DNA of 64,000 nt, taken from Hydrogenophaga sp. RAC07 (lineage in GTDB: Bacteria; Pseudomonadota; Gammaproteobacteria; Burkholderiales; Burkholderiaceae_C). The translations under genes were made by a program, and so were the position numbers. The stretch spans positions 2,294,001-2,358,000 of the forward strand of contig NZ_CP016449.1 in NCBI RefSeq assembly GCF_001713375.1. The letters are read 5' to 3'. Each line of letters starts with the position of its first letter. Position 1 is the stretch's first letter. The notes under the pieces were generated by a model. That model made no database searches. It had not been told where the DNA came from and saw only the letters and a program-made list of their open reading frames with translations. Below, in pieces: positions 45,287-53,196 of this stretch.

Positions 45287-46290
45287 GGCGCGGCATTGTG
45301 CCAGCGGGTCGCGTCGCCCACTGTCGCGGCCGTCAAAGTCGGGGTGGACATGGGATGCCAACGCCCCTGGTACTCGAGGGCCGTGCGGTAGGTGTTCATC
45401 TGCACCTGCACCGTGGCTTCCATGTCGGTGCCATAGCCGCCCGCCATCACGAAGGCCAGCGGCAGCCGCCGCACCCAGGCCCAGTCCATCACGCGGCGGT
45501 CGCGCGCCTCCATGCCGTCGAATGAGAGCTTGAGACGGCCCAGGCGATCGCCTTCGTGCGGGTCGGCGCCGGCCAGGTAGATCACCAGCCCGGGCTCGAA
45601 GCGACGCTCCATCTCTTCCAGTGCGCGTTCCAGCGACTCCAGGTACTCGGCATCACCGCAGCCATCGGGCAGCTCCACGTCCAGGTCGCTGGACTCCTTG
45701 CGAAACGGAAAGTTCTTCGCTCCGTGCAACGAGAGCGTGAACACCGAATCGTCGTGGGCAAAGATCTTTGCCGTGCCATTGCCCTGGTGCACATCGAGAT
45801 CAACGATGGCCACGCGCAGCATGCCGCGTGCCCGGTTCGCGCGCGCATGTTCGGCCTGCATCAGCCGGGCGGCCACGGCGGCATCGTTGAAGACGCAGAA
45901 GCCACTGCCCTTGTCGGCGTACGCGTGGTGCGTGCCACCGGCCAGATTGGCCGCCAGGCCAGCACCGCCCAAGGCTCGGCGGCAGGCCTGCACCGTGGCA
46001 CCCACCGATCGGCGCGCGCGCTCGGCCATGGCCGGGCTCCACGGAAAGCCGATCTCGCGCTGGGCGGCCGGTGCCAAAGTGCCGCTGCGAACGGCCTCTA
46101 TGTAGGCGGGGGTGTGTACCAGCGCCAGTTCGCCGTCGCTCGCCGGCTGGGCCTCGCGCAGCTCCACGTGTGGCAGCTCGCGGGCCAGGCGTTCGCGCAG
46201 CCGGGCGTACTTGGCCATGGGGAAACGGTGCCCGGCGGGCAGTGGCAACACAAAGTGATCGGCGTAGAAGGCTTGCAAGGCGGTGCGCAC
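45283..46290 (-). CDS. Histone deacetylase-family protein (class II/AcuC-like amidohydrolase)
   Basis: This 335-residue zinc amidohydrolase removes acetyl groups from lysines or polyamines. Visible are [30 protein letters not shown] (catalytic His pair), [18 protein letters not shown] (zinc-ligand Asp and His), [19 protein letters not shown] (second zinc Asp) and MAGGYG. The start is GTG 46290; no typical ribosome-binding site precedes it, so the exact start is unsure, but the family N-terminus is complete. It is the first gene of a five- to six-gene minus-strand run. Confidence 0.92.
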   Translation of the reverse strand: MRTALQAFYADHFVLPLPAGHRFPMAKYARLRERLARELPHVELREAQPASDGELALVHTPAYIEAVRSGTLAPAAQREIGFPWSPAMAERARRSVGATVQACRRALGGAGLAANLAGGTHHAYADKGSGFCVFNDAAVAARLMQAEHARANRARGMLRVAIVDLDVHQGNGTAKIFAHDDSVFTLSLHGAKNFPFRKESSDLDVELPDGCGDAEYLESLERALEEMERRFEPGLVIYLAGADPHEGDRLGRLKLSFDGMEARDRRVMDWAWVRRLPLAFVMAGGYGTDMEATVQVQMNTYRTALEYQGRWHPMSTPTLTAATVGDATRWHNAAP

Positions 46291-46372
46291 AAGGAAGGAG
46301 GGACACGGGATTGTGTCCGCCTGGGGTATTCGATGGGCGGAGTGCGACTTTTAGGCCGCACTGCCTAGAATG

Positions 46373-46444
46373 GTGCAGCGCAGCAAAAACCGCTTGCGCC
46401 GCCGAGGGTTATCCCTATAATCGCGGTTATGTTGCAGTGCAGCA
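46373..46444. promoter_or_regulatory. Phasin promoter flanked by two PhaR-like operators
   Basis: A sigma70 promoter is seen as TTGCGC (46394-46399), a 16-bp spacer and TATAAT (46416-46421). On the minus strand 46432-46444 matches TG[N]TGC[N]3GCAA, the motif reported for PHA regulators of the PhaR/PhbF type, exactly; 46373-46385 matches in all but the last base. One site precedes the -35 and one follows the start point, a good repressing arrangement. Confidence 0.65.
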
Positions 46445-46535
46445 ATGTGAACAAAAAGCAAAAGCGTCCAGACAGCGCCGTGTTCCCAGCAGCCTTCAAC
46501 TAAACCCTGTTTTACCCAAGTTTAGGAGTACGAAT

Positions 46536-47078
46536 ATGCTGACCGCCGAACAAATGATTGCCGCCCAGAAAGCCAACATCGAGACCATCTTTGGTCTGAC
46601 CCAGAAAGCCTTCGAAGGCGTGGAAAAGCTGGTTGAACTCAACGTGCAAGCCACCAAGGCCGCCCTGTCCGAGTCCGCCAACAGCACCCAGGCCCTGCTG
46701 AGCGTCAAAGACGCCCAGGAACTGCTGACGCTGCAAGCCAGCCTGATGCAGCCCCTGGCCGAAAAGACCGTGGCCTACAGCCGCCACCTGTACGACATCG
46801 CCCAAGGCACGACCGCCGAATTCGGCAAAGCCGCTGAAGCGCAAGCCAGCGACACCCAGAAGAAATTCATGGCTGTTGTCGACAACGCTTCCAAGAACGC
46901 ACCCGCCGGTTCCGAAACCGCCGTGGCCGTGATGAAGAGCGCCGTGTCCGCCGCCAACAACGCCATGGAATCGGTGCAAAAGGCTGTCAAGCAAGCCACC
47001 GAAATGGCCGAAGCCAACTTCAACACCGTGACGGCCTCCGCCGTGAACGCTTCGAAGTCGGTTGCCAAAAAGCGCTGA
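46536..47078 (+). CDS. phaP: Phasin (PHA granule-associated protein)
   Basis: This 180-residue protein matches the phasin_2 family (TIGR01841 type) through [47 protein letters not shown], followed by amphipathic helices rich in Ala and Lys and a lysine-rich end (SKSVAKKR). Phasins coat polyhydroxyalkanoate granules and control their number and size, so the organism most likely stores PHA. ATG 46536 follows TAGGAG. It is a single gene with its own promoter, PhaR-like sites and terminator. It differs from its neighbours in using a very Ala/Lys-biased composition, normal for phasins. Confidence 0.95.
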   Translation: MLTAEQMIAAQKANIETIFGLTQKAFEGVEKLVELNVQATKAALSESANSTQALLSVKDAQELLTLQASLMQPLAEKTVAYSRHLYDIAQGTTAEFGKAAEAQASDTQKKFMAVVDNASKNAPAGSETAVAVMKSAVSAANNAMESVQKAVKQATEMAEANFNTVTASAVNASKSVAKKR

Positions 47079-47248
47079 ACAAGCGGTTGATCGTGCCGTT
47101 GATCGGCGGCTCGGGTTTTGAAGCCCTGCCGCAAACTAGCATCACTGCACGATCTGCCTGACTCTCACGGGAACAGGTTTCAGATCAAACCCGTTCTTCT
47201 GGTTGTCTCCTCGGGTCCTTTTCGAAATTCGATTTCATCGGACCCCTT

Positions 47249-47279
47249 AAGCCCCCGCCGCAAGGCTGGGGCTTTTTTT
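47249..47279 (+). terminator. Terminator after phasin
   Basis: The stem aagcccc/ggggctt with an inner gcc-gcaa-ggc stem is followed by seven T (47273-47279). The T-run touches the stop codon of the convergent patatin gene. Confidence 0.85.
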
Positions 47280-48240
47280 ATGGGCGCGCGCCGTTCGCCG
47301 GCTTCAGACGGGCCAGCTGGTTCTTGAGCTGCGGCAAAGCCGCCAGCATCGCTGCGCGGCCCGCCTCGATGGAGCGTTTGCGCGAGCCAAAGTCGGCGCT
47401 GCCCACACCGGCGAGCGCCGGGCGCACCACCACATCGGCCGTCGCCAGCTCGTGGCGGTTGATGCTCTGGCCCATGATGGCAAAGGTCTGCAGCAGCACG
47501 CGGATGTTGCCCACGGCCAGATTGCCCTCCGGTGCACTGGAGATGTCCACCGCCAGCACCACCTCGGCGCCCATGTCGCGCGCCTGCTGCACGGGCACGG
47601 GCGCCACCAGGCCGCCGTCCACATACTCGCGCCCGGCAATCCCGACCGGGGCGAACAGCCCGGGCACCGCGCTCGACGCGCGCACCGCCTGCGCCACATC
47701 ACCCCGGCGGAACAAGACCCCCTGCCCTGTGCCCAGATCGGTGGCCAGCACGCCCAACGGAAGCGACATGCTTTCGATCGTGCGGCCGTCCACCGCCTGG
47801 CTCACGTAGCGCGCCAGCGCATCGCCGCGCAGCAGGCCACGGCCCAGGATGGGCAGGGCCCAATCGGTCAGCGTCACTTCGTCCATGCTCATGGCCACCC
47901 GCTCCAGTTCCGTGGGCGTTTTCCCGCTGGCGTAGAGCGCGGCCACCAGGCTGCCGGCCGAGGTACCGGTCAGAAAGTCCGGGCGGATGCCGTTTTCTTC
48001 CAGCACCTGGATCACACCCACATGGGCAAAGCCGCGCGCCGCACCGCCACCCAGGGCCAGGCCCAGCCGGGGCGCTCGCATGGCGGGTGCCACCACGGGC
48101 GGCTGAACCTGCGGCGGGCTCACTGGCGGCAGCGCCACCGGCCCTTGCACCGAAGAACACGCGCCGAGAAAGCCCAGGCTCAGCGCAAAGCCCCAGAGGT
48201 TGCAATACTTATTGAGAACAATTCGCGTTAGTGTTAGCAT
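47278..48240 (-). CDS. Patatin-like phospholipase lipoprotein (RssA-like)
   Basis: This 320-residue protein has a type II signal with lipobox LGAC at about residues 25-28 and a patatin domain from residue 58: oxyanion loop GGGAARG, nucleophile elbow GTSAGS and the Asp of DGGLVAPVPV, the complete Ser-Asp dyad. It should be a lipid acyl hydrolase attached to a membrane. ATG 48240 is the only start that gives a full signal peptide; its first codons overlap a Fur-like box that faces the iron-binding protein gene. Length is normal for the single-domain group. Confidence 0.9.
   Translation of the reverse strand: MLTLTRIVLNKYCNLWGFALSLGFLGACSSVQGPVALPPVSPPQVQPPVVAPAMRAPRLGLALGGGAARGFAHVGVIQVLEENGIRPDFLTGTSAGSLVAALYASGKTPTELERVAMSMDEVTLTDWALPILGRGLLRGDALARYVSQAVDGRTIESMSLPLGVLATDLGTGQGVLFRRGDVAQAVRASSAVPGLFAPVGIAGREYVDGGLVAPVPVQQARDMGAEVVLAVDISSAPEGNLAVGNIRVLLQTFAIMGQSINRHELATADVVVRPALAGVGSADFGSRKRSIEAGRAAMLAALPQLKNQLARLKPANGARP
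48211..48229. promoter_or_regulatory. Possible Fur box upstream of ferric-iron binding protein gene
   Basis: The 19 bp at 48211-48229 match 14 positions of the palindromic Fur-box variant AATGAGAATGATTCTCATT. A second partial match (ctcattatc) lies at 48244-48252. They are 94-112 bp before the iron-binding protein start and overlap the first codons of the patatin gene. Confidence 0.5.
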
Positions 48241-48322
48241 CGTCTCATTATCGGGCAGGTAACAGGGGAAGGCCCCCGGACCGCACCGCTTGTTTCCTTC
48301 ATTTCAACTCCCGAGGATCTCC

Positions 48323-49378
48323 ATGACTTCGTTCCGCCAACTCTCGATTGCCCTGGCCGCCGTGGCCACGACGCTCGGCCTGCAAGGCCAGGCCCTCGCG
48401 CAGGACAAGGTGCTCAACCTGTACTCGGCACGCCACTACCAGACCGACGAGGTGATGTACGACACCTTCACCAAAACCACGGGCATAAAGATCAACCGCG
48501 TGGACGCGGACGACGCCGGCATTGTGGCGCGGCTGCGCGCTGAAGGTGCCGCCTCGCCCGCCGACGTGATCCTTCTGGTGGACGCTGCGCGCATGGCTTC
48601 AGCCGACAGCCAGGGCCTGTTCCAACCCATCCAGTCGGCCAAGCTGGACGCTGCCATTCCGGCAAATTTGCGCGCCGCGCCCGGCGAAGGCGGCGTGACC
48701 TGGACGGGCTTCTCCACCCGTGCACGCGTGATCGTGTACGACCCGATGCGTGTGAAAGCCGCCGACGTGGCGACCTACGAACAACTCGCCGACCCCAAGC
48801 TCAAAGGCATGGTCTGCACCCGCTCCGGCTCGCACCCCTACAACCTCTCGCTCTTCTCCACCGTGGTCGAACGCCTGGGTGACCAGAAGGGTGAAGCCTG
48901 GCTCAGGGGCGTGGTGGACAACATGGCGCGCGCACCCAAGGGCGGCGACACCGACCAGATCAAGGCCGTGGCTTCTGGCGAATGTGGCGTGGCGCTGACC
49001 AACACCTACTACGTGGCCCGCCTGATCAAATCCGACAAGCCGGAAGACCGCGCCGTGATGGAGAAGGTGCGCGTGGTGTTCCCCAACCAGGCCACGACCG
49101 GAACACACGTGAACATTGCGGGCGCCGCCGTTGCCAAGCACGCCAAGAACCGCGACAACGCCATCCAGTTCATGGAGTTCCTGGCCAGCCCGTTTGCACA
49201 GGACTACTTTGCCAACGGCAACAACGAGTTCCCGGCGGTCAAAGGTTTGAAGGTCGCGAATCCAGCCATCAAGGCCATGGGCGGTGACAACTTCAAGGCC
49301 GAAACCGTGCCGCTGGCCTCGGTGGCGAAGAACATGACCAAAGTGCAGCAGATGCTCGACCGCGTGGGCTACAAATAA
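48323..49378 (+). CDS. Fe(3+) ABC transporter substrate-binding protein (FbpA/FutA-like)
   Basis: This 351-residue periplasmic binding protein has a Sec signal peptide ending ALA-QD near residue 27. The mature part starts DKVLNLYSARHYQTDEVMYDTFTKTTGIKI, as in FutA/IdiA-type ferric-binding proteins, and holds a tyrosine pair (NTYYVARLI) that coordinates iron in this family. No permease or ATPase gene follows, so the rest of the transporter must be elsewhere. ATG 48323 follows GAGGATCT. A Fur-like box upstream fits iron control. Confidence 0.9.
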   Translation: MTSFRQLSIALAAVATTLGLQGQALAQDKVLNLYSARHYQTDEVMYDTFTKTTGIKINRVDADDAGIVARLRAEGAASPADVILLVDAARMASADSQGLFQPIQSAKLDAAIPANLRAAPGEGGVTWTGFSTRARVIVYDPMRVKAADVATYEQLADPKLKGMVCTRSGSHPYNLSLFSTVVERLGDQKGEAWLRGVVDNMARAPKGGDTDQIKAVASGECGVALTNTYYVARLIKSDKPEDRAVMEKVRVVFPNQATTGTHVNIAGAAVAKHAKNRDNAIQFMEFLASPFAQDYFANGNNEFPAVKGLKVANPAIKAMGGDNFKAETVPLASVAKNMTKVQQMLDRVGYK

Positions 49379-49584
49379 TCGGCACCCCCGCGCCGCGCCT
49401 GCGGCGCGTCACCCCCTCAAGGGGGCGGCATCTGCGGCCCGGCAAAGCCGGTTCCGCGATGCCCTGGGCGTACATCCCCGCCGGCGCGAAGTGTCTGTGA
49501 TCGAGGATGCCGTGGAACTGGCTCTGCCAGGCCACAGGCATCGCCCCCTTGAGGGGGTCGCGCGCAGCGCGGCGGGGGTGCTTC
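49379..49584. repeat. Structured dispersed element between convergent genes, copy 2
   Basis: This gap between the iron-binding protein gene (+) and ppk2 (-) has the same order of stems as 27275-27469: gccgcgcctgcggcgcg, accccctcaaggggg, then ggcatc (49427-49432) pairing with gatgcc (49458-49463) around gcgg/ccgc and ccggc-aaa-gccgg. A second unit in inverted orientation (cgcccccttgagggggtc and gcgcgcagcgcggcgggggtgc) closes the region at 49538-49581. It holds no gene. Confidence 0.75.
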
Positions 49585-50490
49585 TCAATACACCTGGGGC
49601 ACGTAAATCTCGCCCGGCACCTGGTGGCGACGGTAGCCCTCGTGCCGCACGCGTTCCGGCAGCGTGATGGTGGGTCGCTCGACCTCGCCATAGGGCATCT
49701 GGTGCAGCAGGTGGTGAATGCAGTTCAACCGCGCCTTTTTCTTGTCGTCGGCCTGCACCACCCACCAGGGTGATTCGGGGATGTGGGTGCGTTCCAGCAT
49801 CACCTCTTTGGCCTGGGTGTAGAGCTCCCAGCGGCGGCGGCTTTCCAGGTCCATGGGGCTGAGCTTCCACTGCTTGAGTGGGTCGTGGATGCGGCCCAGA
49901 AAACGCAGGTGCTGCTCTTCGTCGGAGATGGAAAACCAGTACTTGATGACCTGGATGCCCGAGCGCACCAGCATCTTTTCGAACTCGGGCACGGAGCGGA
50001 AAAACTCCTCGTACTGCTCTTCGCTGCAGAAACCCATGACCCGTTCCACGCCGGCGCGGTTGTACCAGCTGCGGTCGAACAACACCATCTCACCCGCCGC
50101 CGGCAGGTGCGCCGCGTAGCGCTGGAAGTACCACTGCGTGCGCTCGCGGTCGTTGGGCGCGGGCAGCGCGGCCACACGGCACACGCGCGGGTTCAGGCGC
50201 TGGGTGATGCGCTTGATCACGCCACCCTTGCCCGCCGCGTCACGGCCTTCAAAGATGATCACCACCTTGTGCCCGGTGGCGACCACCCAGTCCTGCAGCT
50301 TCACCAGCTCGGCCTGCAGGCGGAACAGCTCGCGAAAGTACTGCTGCCGTTCGGCTTTGTGTCGCTTCAGGACCTCGGCGTCTTGCGATTCGTCGACGCG
50401 GTCTTCGATTTCCATCTCCAGCTCTTCGTCGTAACCGTCCATCAAATCGGTGTGGATGCGGCGCAGCAACTCGTCCTGACTGTCGAACAT
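49585..50490 (-). CDS. ppk2: Polyphosphate kinase 2
   Basis: This 301-residue PPK2 transfers phosphate between polyphosphate and nucleotides. It has Walker A EGRDAAGKGG (residues 81-90), the region LNPRVCRVAALPAPNDRERTQWYFQRY, Walker B LFDRSWYNRAGVERVMGFC and the lid RIHDPLKQWKLSPMDLESRRRWELY. The Asp in the GRDAAGKGG motif is present. The 301-residue single domain and the NPR...ALPAP loop fit class I (NDP-specific) enzymes, which is inference. ATG 50490 follows GGAGTC; the open frame extends upstream without need. Confidence 0.94.
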   Translation of the reverse strand: MFDSQDELLRRIHTDLMDGYDEELEMEIEDRVDESQDAEVLKRHKAERQQYFRELFRLQAELVKLQDWVVATGHKVVIIFEGRDAAGKGGVIKRITQRLNPRVCRVAALPAPNDRERTQWYFQRYAAHLPAAGEMVLFDRSWYNRAGVERVMGFCSEEQYEEFFRSVPEFEKMLVRSGIQVIKYWFSISDEEQHLRFLGRIHDPLKQWKLSPMDLESRRRWELYTQAKEVMLERTHIPESPWWVVQADDKKKARLNCIHHLLHQMPYGEVERPTITLPERVRHEGYRRHQVPGEIYVPQVY

Positions 50491-50578
50491 GGGGGACTCC
50501 GTGAGGGCAAAAGCCTTCAGACTAGGTGCGGTCGGTGACAAGCTCGTGACCGACACCTGCCGCATAATCCAGCGCTGA

Positions 50579-50600
50579 TTGACGTTTACGTCAACGTCAA
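50579..50600. promoter_or_regulatory. 22-bp palindrome upstream of SDR gene
   Basis: Perfect 8-bp arms ttgacgtt (50579-50586) and aacgtcaa (50593-50600) flank a 6-bp centre. It lies 29 bp before the SDR start, where a repressor would block the promoter. The acgttt/acgtaa style resembles sites described for MerR-family regulators of branched-chain and fatty acid breakdown (LiuR type); the link is tentative. Confidence 0.6.
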
Positions 50601-50629
50601 AGACCATTTCAACGACACAGGAGCACACC

Positions 50630-51388
50630 ATGGACATTCAAGGCAAGGTTTTCATCGTCACCGGCGGCGCGTCGGGGCTGGGCGAAGGCACGGCACGCAT
50701 GCTCGCGGCCAACGGCGGCAAGGTCGTCATTGCCGACATGCAGGCTGAAAAAGGCGAAGCGGTGGCCAAGGAGATCGGTGGTGTTTTCGTGAAGTGCGAC
50801 GTGAGCAGCGAGACCGACGGCCAGGCCGTGGTGGCCCAAGCCTTGTCCATGGGCAAGCTCATGGGCCTGGTGAACTGCGCGGGCATTGCGCCGGCCGAGA
50901 AAACCGTGGGCAAGAACGGCGCACACAACCTGGGCGTCTACACCAAGACCATCATGGTCAACCTGGTGGGCAGCTTCAACATGATCCGCCTTGCGGCCGA
51001 TGCGATGTGCAAGAACGAGCCCGAAGCCACCGGCGAGCGCGGCGTGATGATCAGCACCGCCAGCGTGGCGGCCTATGACGGCCAGATCGGCCAGGCGGCC
51101 TACGCGGCGAGCAAGGGCGGCATCGTGGGCATGACGCTGCCGATTGCGCGCGATCTGTCGCGCAACGGCATCCGCAACATGACGATTGCCCCCGGCATCT
51201 TCGGCACGCCCATGCTGTTCGGCATGCCGCAGGAGGTGCAAGATGCACTGGCCGCCAGCGTGCCCTTCCCCAGCCGCTTGGGCACTCCGGTCGACTACGC
51301 CAAGCTGGCCAAACACATCATCGAAAACGACATGCTCAATGGCGAAGTGATCCGCCTCGACGGCGCCATCCGCCTGGCACCACGCTGA
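50630..51388 (+). CDS. Short-chain dehydrogenase, 3-hydroxyacyl-CoA dehydrogenase type II-like
   Basis: This 252-residue SDR has the cofactor motif [21 protein letters not shown] with the adjacent acidic residue (ADMQ) that prefers NAD+. Catalytic residues are Ser in [14 protein letters not shown], and YxxxK in YAASKGG. The C-terminal [32 protein letters not shown] is typical of HSD10-type 3-hydroxy(-2-methyl)acyl-CoA dehydrogenases in isoleucine and fatty acid oxidation. ATG 50630 follows CAGGAGC. It is preceded by a 22-bp palindrome and followed 17 bp later by ggt in the same direction. Confidence 0.92.
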   Translation: MDIQGKVFIVTGGASGLGEGTARMLAANGGKVVIADMQAEKGEAVAKEIGGVFVKCDVSSETDGQAVVAQALSMGKLMGLVNCAGIAPAEKTVGKNGAHNLGVYTKTIMVNLVGSFNMIRLAADAMCKNEPEATGERGVMISTASVAAYDGQIGQAAYAASKGGIVGMTLPIARDLSRNGIRNMTIAPGIFGTPMLFGMPQEVQDALAASVPFPSRLGTPVDYAKLAKHIIENDMLNGEVIRLDGAIRLAPR

Positions 51389-51405
51389 GCCCGAGAGGTC
51401 GACAC

Positions 51406-53196
51406 ATGAACGCTTGCAAGCCACTGCTCGCCGCACTGGGCTTGGCGCTGCTGGGCGCTTGCACGGCACCATCCCGGCTCCAGCAACCCGAAGCAGCGTC
51501 GGGCCTCACGGCCAAACCCGGCTGGACCTATCAACGCCAGGCGGTGGCTGCCGCCAACCCGCTGGCCACCGAGGCGGGGGCGCAGATGCTGCGCGCCGGC
51601 GGCAGCGCGGTCGACGCGGCCATTGCGGTGCAGATGGTGCTCACGCTGGTGGAGCCGCAGTCCAGCGGCATCGGCGGCGGTGCTTTTCTGCTGCACCACG
51701 ACGGCCGCAAGCTGCAGGCGTTCGACGGCCGCGAAACCGCTCCCGCTGCGGTGGACGAGAAACTGTTCCTGAACGTTCGTGGTGAGCCACTGCCCTTCCC
51801 CGCCGCCGTGAACAGCGGGCGTTCGGTGGGCGTGCCGGGTGCGGTGATGATGCTGGCGATGGCCCACCGGCAGCACGGCAAGCTGCCATGGGGCCGTTTG
51901 TTCGAGCCCGCCATCCAGCTGGCCGAACAGGGCTTTTCGATCAGCCCGCGACTGCACACGCTGCTCGCGGCCGAGGCGGCCCTCAAGACCGACCCGGTGG
52001 CGGCGAGCTATTTCTACCGGGCCGACGGCCAACCTCACCCGGTGGGTCATGTGCTGCGCAACCCCGAGCTGGCTCAGGTGCTTCGCAACATCGCGGCCCT
52101 CGGGCCGGTCGCGCTGCACGAAGGCCCCGTCGCGCGCGCCATCGTGAACAAGGTGCGTCAGCACCCCTCCCTGCCCGGAACGCTCAGCCTGGACGACTTG
52201 AAGCAATACCAGCCGCGCGAGCGCGAGGCGCTCTGCTTCGATCACACCGCCGCGATGCGCGCGCTGCGCATCTGTGGGTTTCCGCCGCCCAGCTCCGGTG
52301 CGATGGCCATCGGGCAGATCCTAGGCCTGCTCGTGCGCACGCCGCAAGCCGCTGCACCGTTGAACAGCGGCCTGCCCTCGGCGGACTGGCTGCACAGCTA
52401 CACCGAAGCCTCGCGGCTGGCGTTTGCCGACCGCGCGCAGTACGTGGCCGATCCCGATTTCGTCGCCCCCCCCGCCGGCCGCTGGACCAGCCTGCTGGAC
52501 ACGCGTTACCTCGACGACCGTGCACGCCTGATCAGCGCCGCGCGCATGCCGACCGCTGCGGCCGGCGAGCCCGGTGGTGCGCGCAGCAGTTGGGCGCCCA
52601 TGCCCGACCAGCCCGAGCACGGCACCAGCCACATCAGCATCGTGGACCGGTTCGGCAACGCGCTGGCCATGACCACCACCATCGAATCGGCCTTTGGGTC
52701 GCGTCTCATGGTCAGCACCGACCCATCCCGTCCCGGCGGCTTCCTGCTCAACAACGAACTCACCGACTTCAGCTTCGCGCCGCGCGACGCGCAAGGCCGG
52801 CCGGTGGCCAACCGGGTTGAGCCCGGGAAACGTCCGCGTTCGTCGATGTCGCCCACGCTGGTGTTCGACAAGGCCACGGGAGAGCTGCTCATGAGCACGG
52901 GCAGCCCGGGTGGCGCTTTCATCATCCACTACACCGCGAAGGTGTTGCACGGCGTGCTGCAGTGGGGGCTGTCGCCGCAGGCCGCTGTGGACCTGCCCAA
53001 TTTCGGCACGCTGGGTGGCCCGCTGGTGCTGGAGCAAGGCCGTTTCCCGGTGTCGACGGTGGAGGCCTTGCAACAGCGAGGACACACCGTGCAGTTGGGT
53101 GAGCTCACCAGCGGCGCGCAAGCCCTCGTGCGCGGGCGTGGTGCCTGGCTGGGTGGCGCCGACCCGCGGCGCGAAGGCATCGTGGCAGGCGACTAA
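51406..53196 (+). CDS. ggt: Gamma-glutamyltransferase (glutathione hydrolase), lipoprotein
   Basis: This 596-residue Ntn-hydrolase matures by self-cleavage into two chains. The nucleophile is Thr407 in GTSHISIVDRFGNALAMTTTIESAFGS, at the start of the small subunit. The large-subunit signature AGGSAVDAAIAVQMVLTLVEPQSSGIGGGAFLL and the C-terminal GSPGGAFI are present. The N-terminus is a lipoprotein signal with lipobox LGAC (LGLALLGACTAP), so it is anchored facing the periplasm. It degrades glutathione and gamma-glutamyl compounds. It ends with a 4-bp overlap on the convergent acyl-CoA synthetase gene. Confidence 0.95.
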   Translation: MNACKPLLAALGLALLGACTAPSRLQQPEAASGLTAKPGWTYQRQAVAAANPLATEAGAQMLRAGGSAVDAAIAVQMVLTLVEPQSSGIGGGAFLLHHDGRKLQAFDGRETAPAAVDEKLFLNVRGEPLPFPAAVNSGRSVGVPGAVMMLAMAHRQHGKLPWGRLFEPAIQLAEQGFSISPRLHTLLAAEAALKTDPVAASYFYRADGQPHPVGHVLRNPELAQVLRNIAALGPVALHEGPVARAIVNKVRQHPSLPGTLSLDDLKQYQPREREALCFDHTAAMRALRICGFPPPSSGAMAIGQILGLLVRTPQAAAPLNSGLPSADWLHSYTEASRLAFADRAQYVADPDFVAPPAGRWTSLLDTRYLDDRARLISAARMPTAAAGEPGGARSSWAPMPDQPEHGTSHISIVDRFGNALAMTTTIESAFGSRLMVSTDPSRPGGFLLNNELTDFSFAPRDAQGRPVANRVEPGKRPRSSMSPTLVFDKATGELLMSTGSPGGAFIIHYTAKVLHGVLQWGLSPQAAVDLPNFGTLGGPLVLEQGRFPVSTVEALQQRGHTVQLGELTSGAQALVRGRGAWLGGADPRREGIVAGD

